From NCBI GenBank assembly GCA_937893125.1, contig CALBHW010000059.1, forward strand, positions 42,717-106,716: a stretch of DNA of 64,000 nucleotides. The letters run 5' to 3'. This document shows positions 44,601 to 51,507 of the stretch, piece after piece. Each line of letters opens with the position of its first letter. Position 1 is the first letter of the stretch. The notes beneath the pieces are model-generated. The model had not been told where the DNA came from. It saw nothing but the letters and a program-made list of their open reading frames with translations, and searched no databases. The position numbers and the translations under genes were made by a program. This stretch comes from an uncultured Clostridia bacterium (GTDB taxonomy: Bacteria; Bacillota; Clostridia; Christensenellales; UBA1242).

Positions 44601-47209
44601 AGATTTGTAAGGTTATAACTATTTTGATATGTTGTGTCCGCGTTAAGCATTGTGTCGGTCAAATAGTAGTTGTTAGTAAGCCAGTATTCGGAGCCGTCAT
44701 GTTGCTTAATTAGGGAAGAGGATTTTGTTGTATCTTCTTTAAGTTGCATTAAAGCGACATAAACGCTCGTTTTTGCACCACTAGTCTTTTCTGCCCAGCC
44801 AAGAGTGAACGCGCCACTAGTCACATAAAGGTTTTTGTCGATAAATCCACCACTTGAAATGTTGCTTGCACTTAGTTTGTTGCCTTTAATGTATGTGTCA
44901 TATCTTGTGAGTAGTGCTTCGTTTACTACAACATCCGAATAACCCAATTTGTCGATTTTGAATGTATATCTTGGATAATTGCTGTTGTTTCTTCTAACGC
45001 TTACATTGTAACTTCCGCTTGCTGAAAAGGTATAGTCAACATCAGGGTATAAAACATAGTAGTTGTAACTTTTGCCGTTTATTACATAACTCACTGCGTT
45101 TCCGTCTGCGTCGCGCTTCAATGTAAGAGCACCAGAAGAAGAAATTGTAGAGTCAAAGGTTTGAGACAATGTATAAACTACACTAGTTGAAGCGGAGAAA
45201 AGGTTATCTCTTTCTTCTACTGCGACACGGACATTTTTATTTGTGTAATTGTTAAAGTCATACGCAAAAAGTCCGTCACTTGTTCTTTCAATTGCGTGAA
45301 TGTATAGCCCTTGCGTTGAATTGTCAATTTCAAAAAGAACATATTGTGTGCCTTCGATTTTATTTGCGATAATTTCGTATTCAACTTTGCCGTCCACTTC
45401 TTTTTGAACGGTTGTGTTTAGGCTGATTGTATATTTTAAATTAACAAGATAAATGCCTTCACTTGTAAAGTTGGCAAATTGCGAGTAAGTCGCGGTTGTT
45501 TTATTTTGGAAATAAGTTGTGTTTAAGATGTCAAAAGTTCCATTTGTTTCCGCGTCTTGTAGCGCTTGCAAAATCTCCGTTTCTTTGCTTGAATTTAAGT
45601 CGTTAATTAAAACATATTTTGCTTTATACTTTTCTTCACCCGTTGCAAGGTCACCATAACTATGAAATCTAAGTGGGGCAAGGTTGGTTGTGGCAATTTT
45701 GTTTGGAATTGTAAAATGCTTGTTGTCTGTTTCTTGGTTAAACGACAAAACATTTGTGTGAGTGATGTTCTCTTTTATCAAATTCAAATTCTTGCCGTAG
45801 GTGGCGGAAGTTTGGTCATTATCGGTGTATCTTAAATCATAACCAAATATGACAAGGTTTTGGAAAGACAAATTTCTTTGAACTTCATCTCCAAACAATT
45901 CTTTGTTTACTTTTACGAACACGCTATCACTCTTTCCAGCGGTCAAGACATCAAGAGAAAACATATATTTTCCTTGGAAAACAGATGTTTGCATAGCGTC
46001 ACTGTTTGGCAAAATAAAGTTTTGTTCAAAATCTTGCAAGTCAAATGTCGCGTAATATTGCACAGTTTTTTCTGGGTCAAATTCGGTTGCTTCAAAAGTT
46101 TTACTATGAGTATAAATGTGATAAGATTTGTTGAGTTTTGCGCATTCTATTGTGGCATAGCCTGTGTAGTTTGGATTTGACGAAACTGTAAAGCCTTTAT
46201 ACAAAAATTCATAATAACTATCTTCGTTGCTTCCAACATAATATTTAAAATTAAGTGCAAATTTCGATGCGTCAAAGCCTACCGTTGGGGCATCGTCGAA
46301 ATCGTAATTGTACAAGTAGTAGTCGTTTGTCAAAGTTTGTCCTTCAAGTGTTGGTTCAAATTTTGACGCGTTTGATATAGTGAGCGGTGCAGTGTCGCCA
46401 GTTGATATATAGTCGCTGTAATCAATGATATAAAATGAAATCTTGAATGTTTCAAGACCAACAGTCTTTCCGTCCAAGCGGTAGTTGTATGTCAAATTGA
46501 TTGTGTAAAGTCCCGTCCTATATGAAGCATTATTGTTTGTTGCTCCACCAAGAACGCTACCATCTTCCATAACAGGGCAGTAGCCTTTTTGTTCTGGATT
46601 ATCTTCGTCATATTCTTTTAGGTTAAGTTTAAATTCAAAACTATAATCGTCAGTGTTTGATAGAAGATAATCTTGTGACCTAATTTTGATTGGGTCGGTA
46701 CTGTATGCGTTTTGAAGAGTAATTGTGTATGTCGCAAAATACGAAAAAGGAATGGTTGCGTAGTTTTTGGTTGGGTCGTTTTTTGATGCGGTGTCGTTAA
46801 ACTTAAATGTTAAATTAGTGTTGTAAAGTTCGTTCAAAATTGAGTCCGCTGTTCCTTTTCTACTCGACAACAAAATATATGGGGCGGATTCAACCCCCAT
46901 TATGTAACTATGTTCCGTCTCTTCGGCGTCTGGATAATAGTCGGTGATTTGATATGCGTCATCGCCAGTTGGCAAATAGGACGTATAAAGAGAAAAAGGA
47001 ATGTTACTCTTTTTTAAATTTGTAAACTTTTTGCTATTTTCTTGCGTCGACGCGTAGGAATCTCCACGTGAGTAAGAAGAATAGACTTCTTTTTCTCCTG
47101 TGCCGTTAGGCGAGCCGTTTCCGCCACCAAGTGGCAAAAAAATAAAGCAAAAACTTGCTATTATTGCACCAAGCGCTAAACAAATAGATAATAATTTTCC
47201 TTTTTTCAT
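38687..47209 (-). CDS. Giant membrane-anchored surface protein with Ig-like repeats, about 2840 residues
   Basis: The ATG at 47209 is chosen because AAAAGGAG precedes it and MKKGKLLSICLALGAIIASF is a clean signal or anchor sequence; the frame extends 24 codons further upstream but without a binding site. A glycine/serine linker follows. The body has repeated beta-sandwich-like units ending in D-x-AGN motifs (YDQAGNYTSVAV, KDNAGNYRTF, MDLAGNVHKF) and many short GxY(T/V)V strands, typical of bacterial Ig-like domains. The C-terminus has a hydrophobic segment (about the last 30 residues, IIIIIVSVVAVTVLIIVII) and a basic tail KLRTRMRVK, so it is held in the membrane and faces outwards. It shares no GLUG motifs with the protein at 1-8441. 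The next gene upstream on the same strand is virD4. Confidence 0.9.
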   Translation of the reverse strand: MKKGKLLSICLALGAIIASFCFIFLPLGGGNGSPNGTGEKEVYSSYSRGDSYASTQENSKKFTNLKKSNIPFSLYTSYLPTGDDAYQITDYYPDAEETEHSYIMGVESAPYILLSSRKGTADSILNELYNTNLTFKFNDTASKNDPTKNYATIPFSYFATYTITLQNAYSTDPIKIRSQDYLLSNTDDYSFEFKLNLKEYDEDNPEQKGYCPVMEDGSVLGGATNNNASYRTGLYTINLTYNYRLDGKTVGLETFKISFYIIDYSDYISTGDTAPLTISNASKFEPTLEGQTLTNDYYLYNYDFDDAPTVGFDASKFALNFKYYVGSNEDSYYEFLYKGFTVSSNPNYTGYATIECAKLNKSYHIYTHSKTFEATEFDPEKTVQYYATFDLQDFEQNFILPNSDAMQTSVFQGKYMFSLDVLTAGKSDSVFVKVNKELFGDEVQRNLSFQNLVIFGYDLRYTDNDQTSATYGKNLNLIKENITHTNVLSFNQETDNKHFTIPNKIATTNLAPLRFHSYGDLATGEEKYKAKYVLINDLNSSKETEILQALQDAETNGTFDILNTTYFQNKTTATYSQFANFTSEGIYLVNLKYTISLNTTVQKEVDGKVEYEIIANKIEGTQYVLFEIDNSTQGLYIHAIERTSDGLFAYDFNNYTNKNVRVAVEERDNLFSASTSVVYTLSQTFDSTISSSGALTLKRDADGNAVSYVINGKSYNYYVLYPDVDYTFSASGSYNVSVRRNNSNYPRYTFKIDKLGYSDVVVNEALLTRYDTYIKGNKLSASNISSGGFIDKNLYVTSGAFTLGWAEKTSGAKTSVYVALMQLKEDTTKSSSLIKQHDGSEYWLTNNYYLTDTMLNADTTYQNSYNLTNLNINNYFDKEGLYYFFIYDQAGNYTSVAVLIDSSLPAIAQGEWSGSVENSTWINTFNPSDNPNNFVNTNTYLYFGTHKAIGFSSDINGTSPIQIEIDNRSCLSAYDLDNGGVLSTVSNIEFDFKQDVLFKLSDYIKLNQGENLFYAGSDNYYLVIANQRYDYVYAPTSINNKTGETGSQVINSGNYNVGIYKQDEPELLRKFSGEANYEFTIVNHSDLSFTRRINMNFEKVKTAFYAYNQPDQPIYIEKGAGTNLSTLRFEYELINDEIEAKYYQIASLTYTYYPFALSPTDAGYDQNTYPFSKLADGESIDMLARQEKKSNNVYVIDGINMNTLGETKPGKYVVTRRYIGGEYDYDGVDSNGNPQYKYVGTGGTYYKTETDTYINLFTFDRIERTYEVYVDNNKVIDKTKGVGNEISLTLGDESPWTFVDFDKMSTGIDKLVTNLVPVKINVPFSKYILKTSSGYIASKFDFSYLNFSIEFTSKNNAVTTFVADGFDSTSGLLTCSKLVSTTNPQGFFVLKEEGDYTLTISDNTGYTLSSSTSVLYNQNPTQMTFSFSISYSSLSADGYSYIGDAKTGKFNTTKLTTEKEGFYSTNATAISSANEDDNKLNKIFLAFEDSKTPYLAKVSLINIYSKLKNDFFSINTLGEEKLKAMATDGSVLAIVNSSAQGYILQTLTKTELATRDYLCYLEVNFYDENSSYETFDGKDYYRFTYKLYFTLLNEDEYTVDLLTSSDSDNQSFGSSTYVLTVDRTKPNTNLDSLLVEERFINQNYSTENFKDENIFKADDTDITSIFYKSPNNLTYSFGISNTYTLTYNENETVPYFYVRSYNKYNGEYPSITPDMIGSIYSTSQEFASYPRFSELTLINGIINIGSSTWYKVNYSSDSLYNQILTATALTPQGHYEIIEKDNAGNYRTFTVYFATNEPLIVIDGIDSDNKTYEESTDDNLTANITFQINKLASKLGWGIVTLRNETLGVNFEKNITLVPDNNILINELRYSINEFMNAQTVNSRFSFTLQPYNYSFPASSRSISIITNKSTAKLSAPVVKEETIMATNTKIYKLVFPAYSEKTVLYLTNLTLMQYAKDIGSWRTVLNLTNKDDIREVNDNGKGYRVDKGIYKAIYKDNYNATTYEYNLYVGEYLINDFDKEFSFENEYLLDNTTNTYYTGGSVDVTYEANIYTILVNGKPVTNVRNSSTLADKNCKTFTLSSSFDFSNATAKDRIGGATQFIIDYVDITNTVQKSVKIVIFDELPEILLTNGNDDSVEIGSTTFESTSQITNSIVRVGWGQITDCDFELLNDSESRQVTQAILYTRSNDGTYSFKENLQNGSVIVDEGFYMLELKNSLLGNSRYVYFAIQFGEFPLYTVVSNNEEILPSSLERLDITTTYKEGTEQRLLDLIYDKLTENKDKTALSQIVDRDKSAYRVLLEAFGFRINSLGQYVFSPNDIGIANVTNLNHYYSISDMEIVYNSNIDLDIIEFLFENDELIDCYIKGENRRNINYSYATNYYTTIYLVYSLKRTTKIELFATTRVPTLANSSLLGSALFYGTNSRIDLTMDRTSKELTNSPDVKDDKIVIGFDSFKYGSELKWYNQGNYIYCLEQYGMDDGYTIVDFTSTTSAYNYVTLKGAGTHKLKFMDLAGNVHKFTTNSFDTEPEVYTLYIITKVVYYIRYNDNLINPIESAIYNDSVSLELDSDYTKRSGFTYNISVIRNGQKYENYEFTRESNLYTFSEAGRYVVTFSGSYKNVELENAVYNFTILSTTSARLAYEFSEIAGYEIVKVMRNNVDITSNFKKDGKITSLFISSSDSRSGNGYYTVTLKYGDKATDQLTYSFLINDYVPSISCSIPYGETTTSNIDVSYNPSYIYNQLGRCYIVVYVYNTDSNAFYEFARFAIDENETSSISTFTLTRSYSYFIQVKTETGNTISSFRVNKTDPLNTFAIIIIIVSVVAVTVLIIVIIKLRTRMRVK

Positions 47210-47311
47210 ATTTGACTCCTTTTTTAAATAGAGTTTTGTCGCAAAGGTTAGTCCTGTAATTATTGTTTGCCAAAATGGCATATAATATTTACTATTTTAT
47301 ATACAATATAT

Positions 47312-47340
47312 ATAGTAACATATATAGGGTGGTTTCTCAA
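47312..47340 (-). promoter_or_regulatory. Promoter of the giant anchored protein gene
   Basis: On the minus strand TTGAGA is followed after 17 bases by TACTAT, with TGT directly before the -10. The leader of about 95 bases includes an AT-rich near-palindrome. Confidence 0.65.
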
Positions 47341-47636
47341 AATAATTTGACATAATTTTTGCTTTTTTGACAACAAATTTTTGCTAGGTTGAAAGGTAAA
47401 ATATTTTGATTTTTTTGTTTAGTTTTAAGTCGTGCTAAGAAAAAGAAAAAATCGTTTTTAAAAAAAACTTTTAAAACAAAAATGATAAAAAAGCAGATTT
47501 AGAATTATTTATTAAAAAAAGTCTTAAAAGCCAAAAAATAGCGATTTTAAAACTAAATTGACAAAAATCTAGTAAAGAACTAAGCCTCAAAAATAAACAG
47601 GTAAAATTATTGAGATTAAAAGGATATAAAATCTAC
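47341..47636. other. Intergenic region between virD4 end and the giant gene promoter
   Basis: AT-rich, with no ORF preceded by a ribosome binding site and no repeat recognised. Confidence 0.4.
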
Positions 47637-47672
47637 AAAAAAAGAGTCTTACAAATTTGTAAAACTCCTTTT
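47637..47672 (-). terminator. virD4 terminator
   Basis: On the minus strand AAAAGGAGTTTTACAAA pairs with TTTGTAAGACTC followed by seven T residues. It lies 21 bases beyond the virD4 stop. Confidence 0.75.
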
Positions 47673-47693
47673 ATTTTTCGTCTAAATTATTTA

Positions 47694-49697
47694 TTAAAAA
47701 TCGTCGATGTCGATTGTGTTCTTTGGCTTTAAAACAATTGAGTTGCGTGTTGCGATGTTATATGCAACTTTTGTTTCGTCAAGTGGTTTTGCTGGAACGT
47801 ATGTGCTTGATGCTTTCATTTTATCAAACATTGGCGTTGCATAAGCAAAGGTCGATTTGACTTTGATAGGGAACTCGTTAAGAATTTTAACAATAATTTC
47901 GCCCGTTCCGCCTTGGCTTCCAAGGTGTCCAAGTTCGTCTGGGTAGATAAGTGGACGCGATGTGGCGGAAAAACTTGTTGTTTTGTTTGGGCTGTCCTTT
48001 CCTTTATCGTCCTTTTGCTTGCTTTCGCTTGTAGATGTTGTTTGAAGAGTTATGTTTCCGCACAACTTACTAAATTCTTCGCAAGTTTTTGCGTCGTCCG
48101 TACCAATGAATATCTTGATAGGGCAGTTACCTTTAACTGTTTCCGCAATGTCGTCACCATACTTGGCATTAAGTTGGCTATATGATTGAATAACGAGCGC
48201 AAAGAAGATATTTCTACTACGGCTAACCGTAATCATAGAGTCAATTTTTTCAATTTTTGGAAGGTTTGCAAACTCGTCGAGTAGGAAGTAGACCGCGCGT
48301 GGAAGTTGCATATTCTTGTATCCGTTTGCAAGGTCGACAAGTTTGTTGTAAAGTTGCGACACCATCATAGTAACAATGCCGTGTCTTGACTCTTTTTCTT
48401 CTGGGTAAACGATAAATAGTGCGGTAGGTCTATCAGCAAATGAGTCAAATTCCATTTCATTTAGGCTTGTCGCGTAGCACATACCGCTGTCGTTGAAAAT
48501 GGAAAGTGACGCGGAGACAATACCCATAAACGACTTTGTTGTTCCGGGTGCGTTGTTGATAGCGCCTGATACAAGTGGAAGAACCTTGCTATACTCACTT
48601 CTACCCGTGTAATATGCTCTAAGTGTCTTATATGGATTTTCTGGGTCTGGATCTTTATATGTCGCGATACGCGTTAAGTTGTAAAAATTGAATTTTTCGC
48701 GCGTCATATTAAGTCTAGGGTCAAGGCTATCTTCAAGCATTGCAAGAAGGGTACCATAAATAAATGATTGCGCGCCTTGTTCCCAAGTTCTATCGTTTTG
48801 CGCCTTGATAGGGCAAAGAATGTTTGCTATTTCACGCAAATCATTTTCCGCGCGGTCAATAAGTTCGTTCTTTTTCGACTCCAAATCTTGGTCTAAAATT
48901 TCTTTATATGGATAGGCAACGCCGTCATATTCGTACCACTCGTTGTTGTACTCGTTTGCAATGATTTTTAGCCCCAAGTCCGCTGGGTTGACTCCGACGT
49001 GCGTCTTTACATCGTTGTGCAATGTGAATGCTTTGTGATAAAGCATATATGCGTTGTCTAGCGGGTTCCACCTGTTTGAAGAGAAGGGAACACGAAGGTT
49101 GAAAACCTTTACATCATAGCCTTCCGCTTTTAGTTTATGGCAGTTTTTTTCGTAAAGTTCGCCTTTTGGGTCGGCTATTACAAAACTTGGCTTACTCTTT
49201 GTCGACGACATAATTTGAATGGTTGGCTCAATAAACTTTTGAGTTTTACCAGTACCTGTCGTACCAATAATGAGCGCGTGAATTGGTTTATACATATTGA
49301 TAAGAAGATTGTTCCCCGAAACTTCGCTCCTAAGCAAAATGCCGTCGTTACTCGTGTGCAAGTCGCGCCAAGTTGTGTACATAAATTTCTTTTCCGTTTT
49401 AAGCTCTTTTTCAGTTACCCAGCGCGAATCAAAAAACTGGGCAAGTTCTTTGCCTTCTTTTGTTTTTGAACCAGTTTTGACTTCTTTTGGCTTGTCCGTT
49501 CCTAGTTTGTTTAAAAAATAAATAGCATAAAGCCCACCGCCCACAACGACAGGAAGAAGAAAATAACTACTTTGAGATAGTTTTGCAATATCAAACTCGC
49601 CTTTTCCGCCCATGTAGTAGGATAGCGCAAGCCCCGCTGCCGCGCAAAGCAAAAGGACTGGAATAAATAATAAAAGTCTTTTGAGTGTTTTGTTCAT
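47694..49697 (-). CDS. virD4: Type IV secretion coupling protein (VirD4/TraG family ATPase)
   Basis: The coupling ATPase brings substrates to a type IV secretion channel. The 667-residue protein has two N-terminal membrane segments (about 7-28 and 45-62), then the RecA-like motor. Walker A is GTTGTGKT (145-152, K151), and Walker B is VYFLLDEFANLP with D474 and E475. SRSRNIFFALVIQSYSQL and CPIKIFIGTDD follow, matching family motifs. A serine/lysine-rich linker lies near residues 555-580. It is divergently oriented from the VirB2-like gene at 49925 with 227 bases between the starts, and shares its strand with the giant surface protein. No relaxase is adjacent, so the substrate is unclear. Confidence 0.95.
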   Translation of the reverse strand: MNKTLKRLLLFIPVLLLCAAAGLALSYYMGGKGEFDIAKLSQSSYFLLPVVVGGGLYAIYFLNKLGTDKPKEVKTGSKTKEGKELAQFFDSRWVTEKELKTEKKFMYTTWRDLHTSNDGILLRSEVSGNNLLINMYKPIHALIIGTTGTGKTQKFIEPTIQIMSSTKSKPSFVIADPKGELYEKNCHKLKAEGYDVKVFNLRVPFSSNRWNPLDNAYMLYHKAFTLHNDVKTHVGVNPADLGLKIIANEYNNEWYEYDGVAYPYKEILDQDLESKKNELIDRAENDLREIANILCPIKAQNDRTWEQGAQSFIYGTLLAMLEDSLDPRLNMTREKFNFYNLTRIATYKDPDPENPYKTLRAYYTGRSEYSKVLPLVSGAINNAPGTTKSFMGIVSASLSIFNDSGMCYATSLNEMEFDSFADRPTALFIVYPEEKESRHGIVTMMVSQLYNKLVDLANGYKNMQLPRAVYFLLDEFANLPKIEKIDSMITVSRSRNIFFALVIQSYSQLNAKYGDDIAETVKGNCPIKIFIGTDDAKTCEEFSKLCGNITLQTTSTSESKQKDDKGKDSPNKTTSFSATSRPLIYPDELGHLGSQGGTGEIIVKILNEFPIKVKSTFAYATPMFDKMKASSTYVPAKPLDETKVAYNIATRNSIVLKPKNTIDIDDF

Positions 49698-49866
49698 TTT
49701 ATTTTACCTATAAACCCATTATATATATTTATAACCTATTTGACAAATCTTTCACGCAAAAATGTTTTAAAATTTTTGTTTTGACATGGTAAAATTGGAA
49801 GAAATATTTTTTAAGGCATAATTAAGAAAAAAAATTAAAAAAAATATTTTTTTTGTAAAAATCGTT

Positions 49867-49894
49867 TTGATATTTAAAAAAAATGTGATAGTCT
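49867..49894 (+). promoter_or_regulatory. Promoter of the first VirB2-like gene
   Basis: TTGATA, 16 bases ending in TGA, then TAGTCT. The -10 is a weak match, so this is tentative. Confidence 0.4.
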
Positions 49895-49924
49895 TATCTT
49901 AGATTTAAATACATAGGGGGAAAT

Positions 49925-50263
49925 ATGTTTAATTTTTTAGCGGGACCATTTGCAAATCAAATTTCAGAAAACTTTTCAGATAATGCAACATCTTGGTTTA
50001 AGCCAGTTGTTGAAGTGTTGGATAATTTGATTTGGCCTATCACTATCATTGCATTCATTGCGGGTGCAATTTGGATTATCTGGCTTGGCGTCAAACTCGC
50101 AAAGGCGGAAGATGATAGTAAGCAAAAAGAAGCAAAAAAAGCACTTATCAATGTCGCTATTGCACTTGTAAGCGTTTTAGTACTAATTTGGTTGCTCACT
50201 TGGTTTGCGTCAGCAGTTCCGGGTTGGATATCAAACAACAATCCATTCTCTTCAAATAGTTAA
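49925..50263 (+). CDS. VirB2/TrbC-like small membrane protein
   Basis: The 112-residue protein starts at the ATG after AGGGGG and has two hydrophobic helices: about 36-56 (IWPITIIAFIAGAIWIIWLG) and 73-96 (LINVAIALVSVLVLIWLLTW). A short charged loop KAEDDSKQKEAKK lies between. This is the layout of VirB2/TrbC pilin-like subunits of Gram-positive type IV systems, without a strong signal-peptidase site. A second copy follows at 50741, sharing the GWL-type tail and the MxxFNFL start. The family fit is by topology and context, not by an invariant motif. Confidence 0.75.
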   Translation: MFNFLAGPFANQISENFSDNATSWFKPVVEVLDNLIWPITIIAFIAGAIWIIWLGVKLAKAEDDSKQKEAKKALINVAIALVSVLVLIWLLTWFASAVPGWISNNNPFSSNS

Positions 50264-50352
50264 TTATTGGTGAATGAGGATCTTTGCTTTACATTACCAA
50301 GGATTTAGTTGAGTTTTGTGTATTTTTTGCAAAGAATATAAATTGTATTTTT

Positions 50353-50377
50353 AGCCTAGTTTTATGCTAGGCTTTTT
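50353..50377 (+). terminator. Terminator of the first VirB2-like gene
   Basis: AGCCTAG and CTAGGCT pair around a seven-base loop and run into TTTTT. Confidence 0.75.
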
Positions 50378-50674
50378 GCTTTTGTGTATATTGTGGACAA
50401 ATTTGATTAAATTATTACTCTAAGCTTAGTAAGTCAAATTTTTGTCGATTATGTATTCTTTGGGCTCTGTATAATTTGTTTTTACCAAAAGTTTTAATTT
50501 TTGCTTTTTAAAAATTTAGTTTTTTTAAAATGATTTGGTTTTGCTAAAAATTTCGTTTTTTAGCAAATATAGAACAAAAAGTCAAATTAGTTGTTGTGTA
50601 AAAGGTGTGCTAGATGATATTGGACTGAAAAATCACAATTTTTGTTGTTTTTAGTAACTTTTTTGGTTATTTAT
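50378..50674. other. Spacer between the two VirB2-like genes
   Basis: AT- and T-rich sequence without a supported ORF or RNA. The only structure is the terminator before it and the promoter after it. Confidence 0.4.
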
Positions 50675-50703
50675 TTGTCTTATTATATATTTTGTGGTAT
50701 TAT
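50675..50703 (+). promoter_or_regulatory. Promoter of the second VirB2-like gene
   Basis: TTGTCT, 17 bases ending in TGG, then TATTAT. Transcription would start near 50710, so starts upstream of that are excluded. Confidence 0.65.
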
Positions 50704-50740
50704 ATTATATAATAACAAAAGTGTTGTGGGGGACAAAATT

Positions 50741-51133
50741 TTGGGTATTTTTAATTTTTTACTCGCGGGTGAAGCGTCAAGTGCTAATGATCCATATTTA
50801 AAAGGTATTTTTGATGGAAGCAAAATTGATAGCAATTATGGTTGGATACAAGAAATTATTAGGTTTTTGAACCAATATCTTATTCCAATAACCATATTTT
50901 TGGTTGCGCTCGCGGCTGTGTTTGTTATAGTTTTGCTCTTTATGACAATGAAAACGGACGACCCAGCAAAGCAAAAAGAGTTTAGAAAAAGAATGTTCCA
51001 AATTGCGGGGACGATGCTTATATGTTTAGCGCTAGTGTGGCTACTTGGCTGGTTGTTTACTGCTCTTCCAGACATTATAAACGCGTTTAAGGCTCCTGTT
51101 ATGAGCGGATTTAGTGAAGCCAAAGGGTCGTAA
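50741..51133 (+). CDS. Second VirB2/TrbC-like small membrane protein
   Basis: The TTG at 50741 follows GTGGGGGA and gives MGIFNFLLAGEASS, similar to the start of the 49925 product. The frame continues upstream to 50642, but the promoter lies inside that extension. The 130-residue protein has two hydrophobic helices: about 48-70 (YLIPITIFLVALAAVFVIVLLF) and 90-112 (TMLICLALVWLLGWLFT). The charged loop KTDDPAKQKEFRK lies between, the same plan as its neighbour. It has its own promoter and is separated from the first copy by a terminator, so the two may be expressed at different levels. Confidence 0.75.
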   Translation: MGIFNFLLAGEASSANDPYLKGIFDGSKIDSNYGWIQEIIRFLNQYLIPITIFLVALAAVFVIVLLFMTMKTDDPAKQKEFRKRMFQIAGTMLICLALVWLLGWLFTALPDIINAFKAPVMSGFSEAKGS

Positions 51134-51507
51134 GTAGGTTTCTAAACGCAAAAAAGGTAAATTTTGCACTATAAGAGAGTAGGGTTTCAAAGGAAAAATG
51201 GTTTGATTTGTTGGGGGTGTTTCCGAGAATTTCCGTAGGCAGAGGCAGATTCAATCGCGGTAAAATTAAATATATCAAAGTTGTGCCCAATAGTTTACTT
51301 TAGTGTGGTCTATTGATTGTTTAAATAAATATATAGCCTTTATGAGCGTACCAATACAAATTTTGGTTCGTCTAAAAAAATCACTTTCCATAATCCACAT
51401 TTATAAATAAGCAAAGAATAGAAGTAAATTATTTTCACAAACATTAACTTTTAAAAGCGTAAATAGATTTTTTTAATTTTGACAAACTAAGGAAAAGGGG
51501 GTTAAAA
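51134..51507. other. Spacer before the lipoprotein gene, with a short GC-richer patch
   Basis: About 51211-51303 is less AT-rich and encodes a 30-codon ORF from TTG, with GRGRFNRGKIKYIKVVP in it, but it has no proper ribosome binding site. It could be a gene remnant. The rest shows nothing. Confidence 0.3.

Noticed and set aside
47210..47281. 24-codon extension of the giant anchored protein
   Set aside because: A clear AAAAGGAG site and a clean signal sequence begin at 47209; the extension has neither.
50642..50740. Longer start of the second VirB2-like protein at 50642
   Set aside because: The extension contains the promoter, and the TTG at 50741 has a strong binding site and matches the start of the sister gene.
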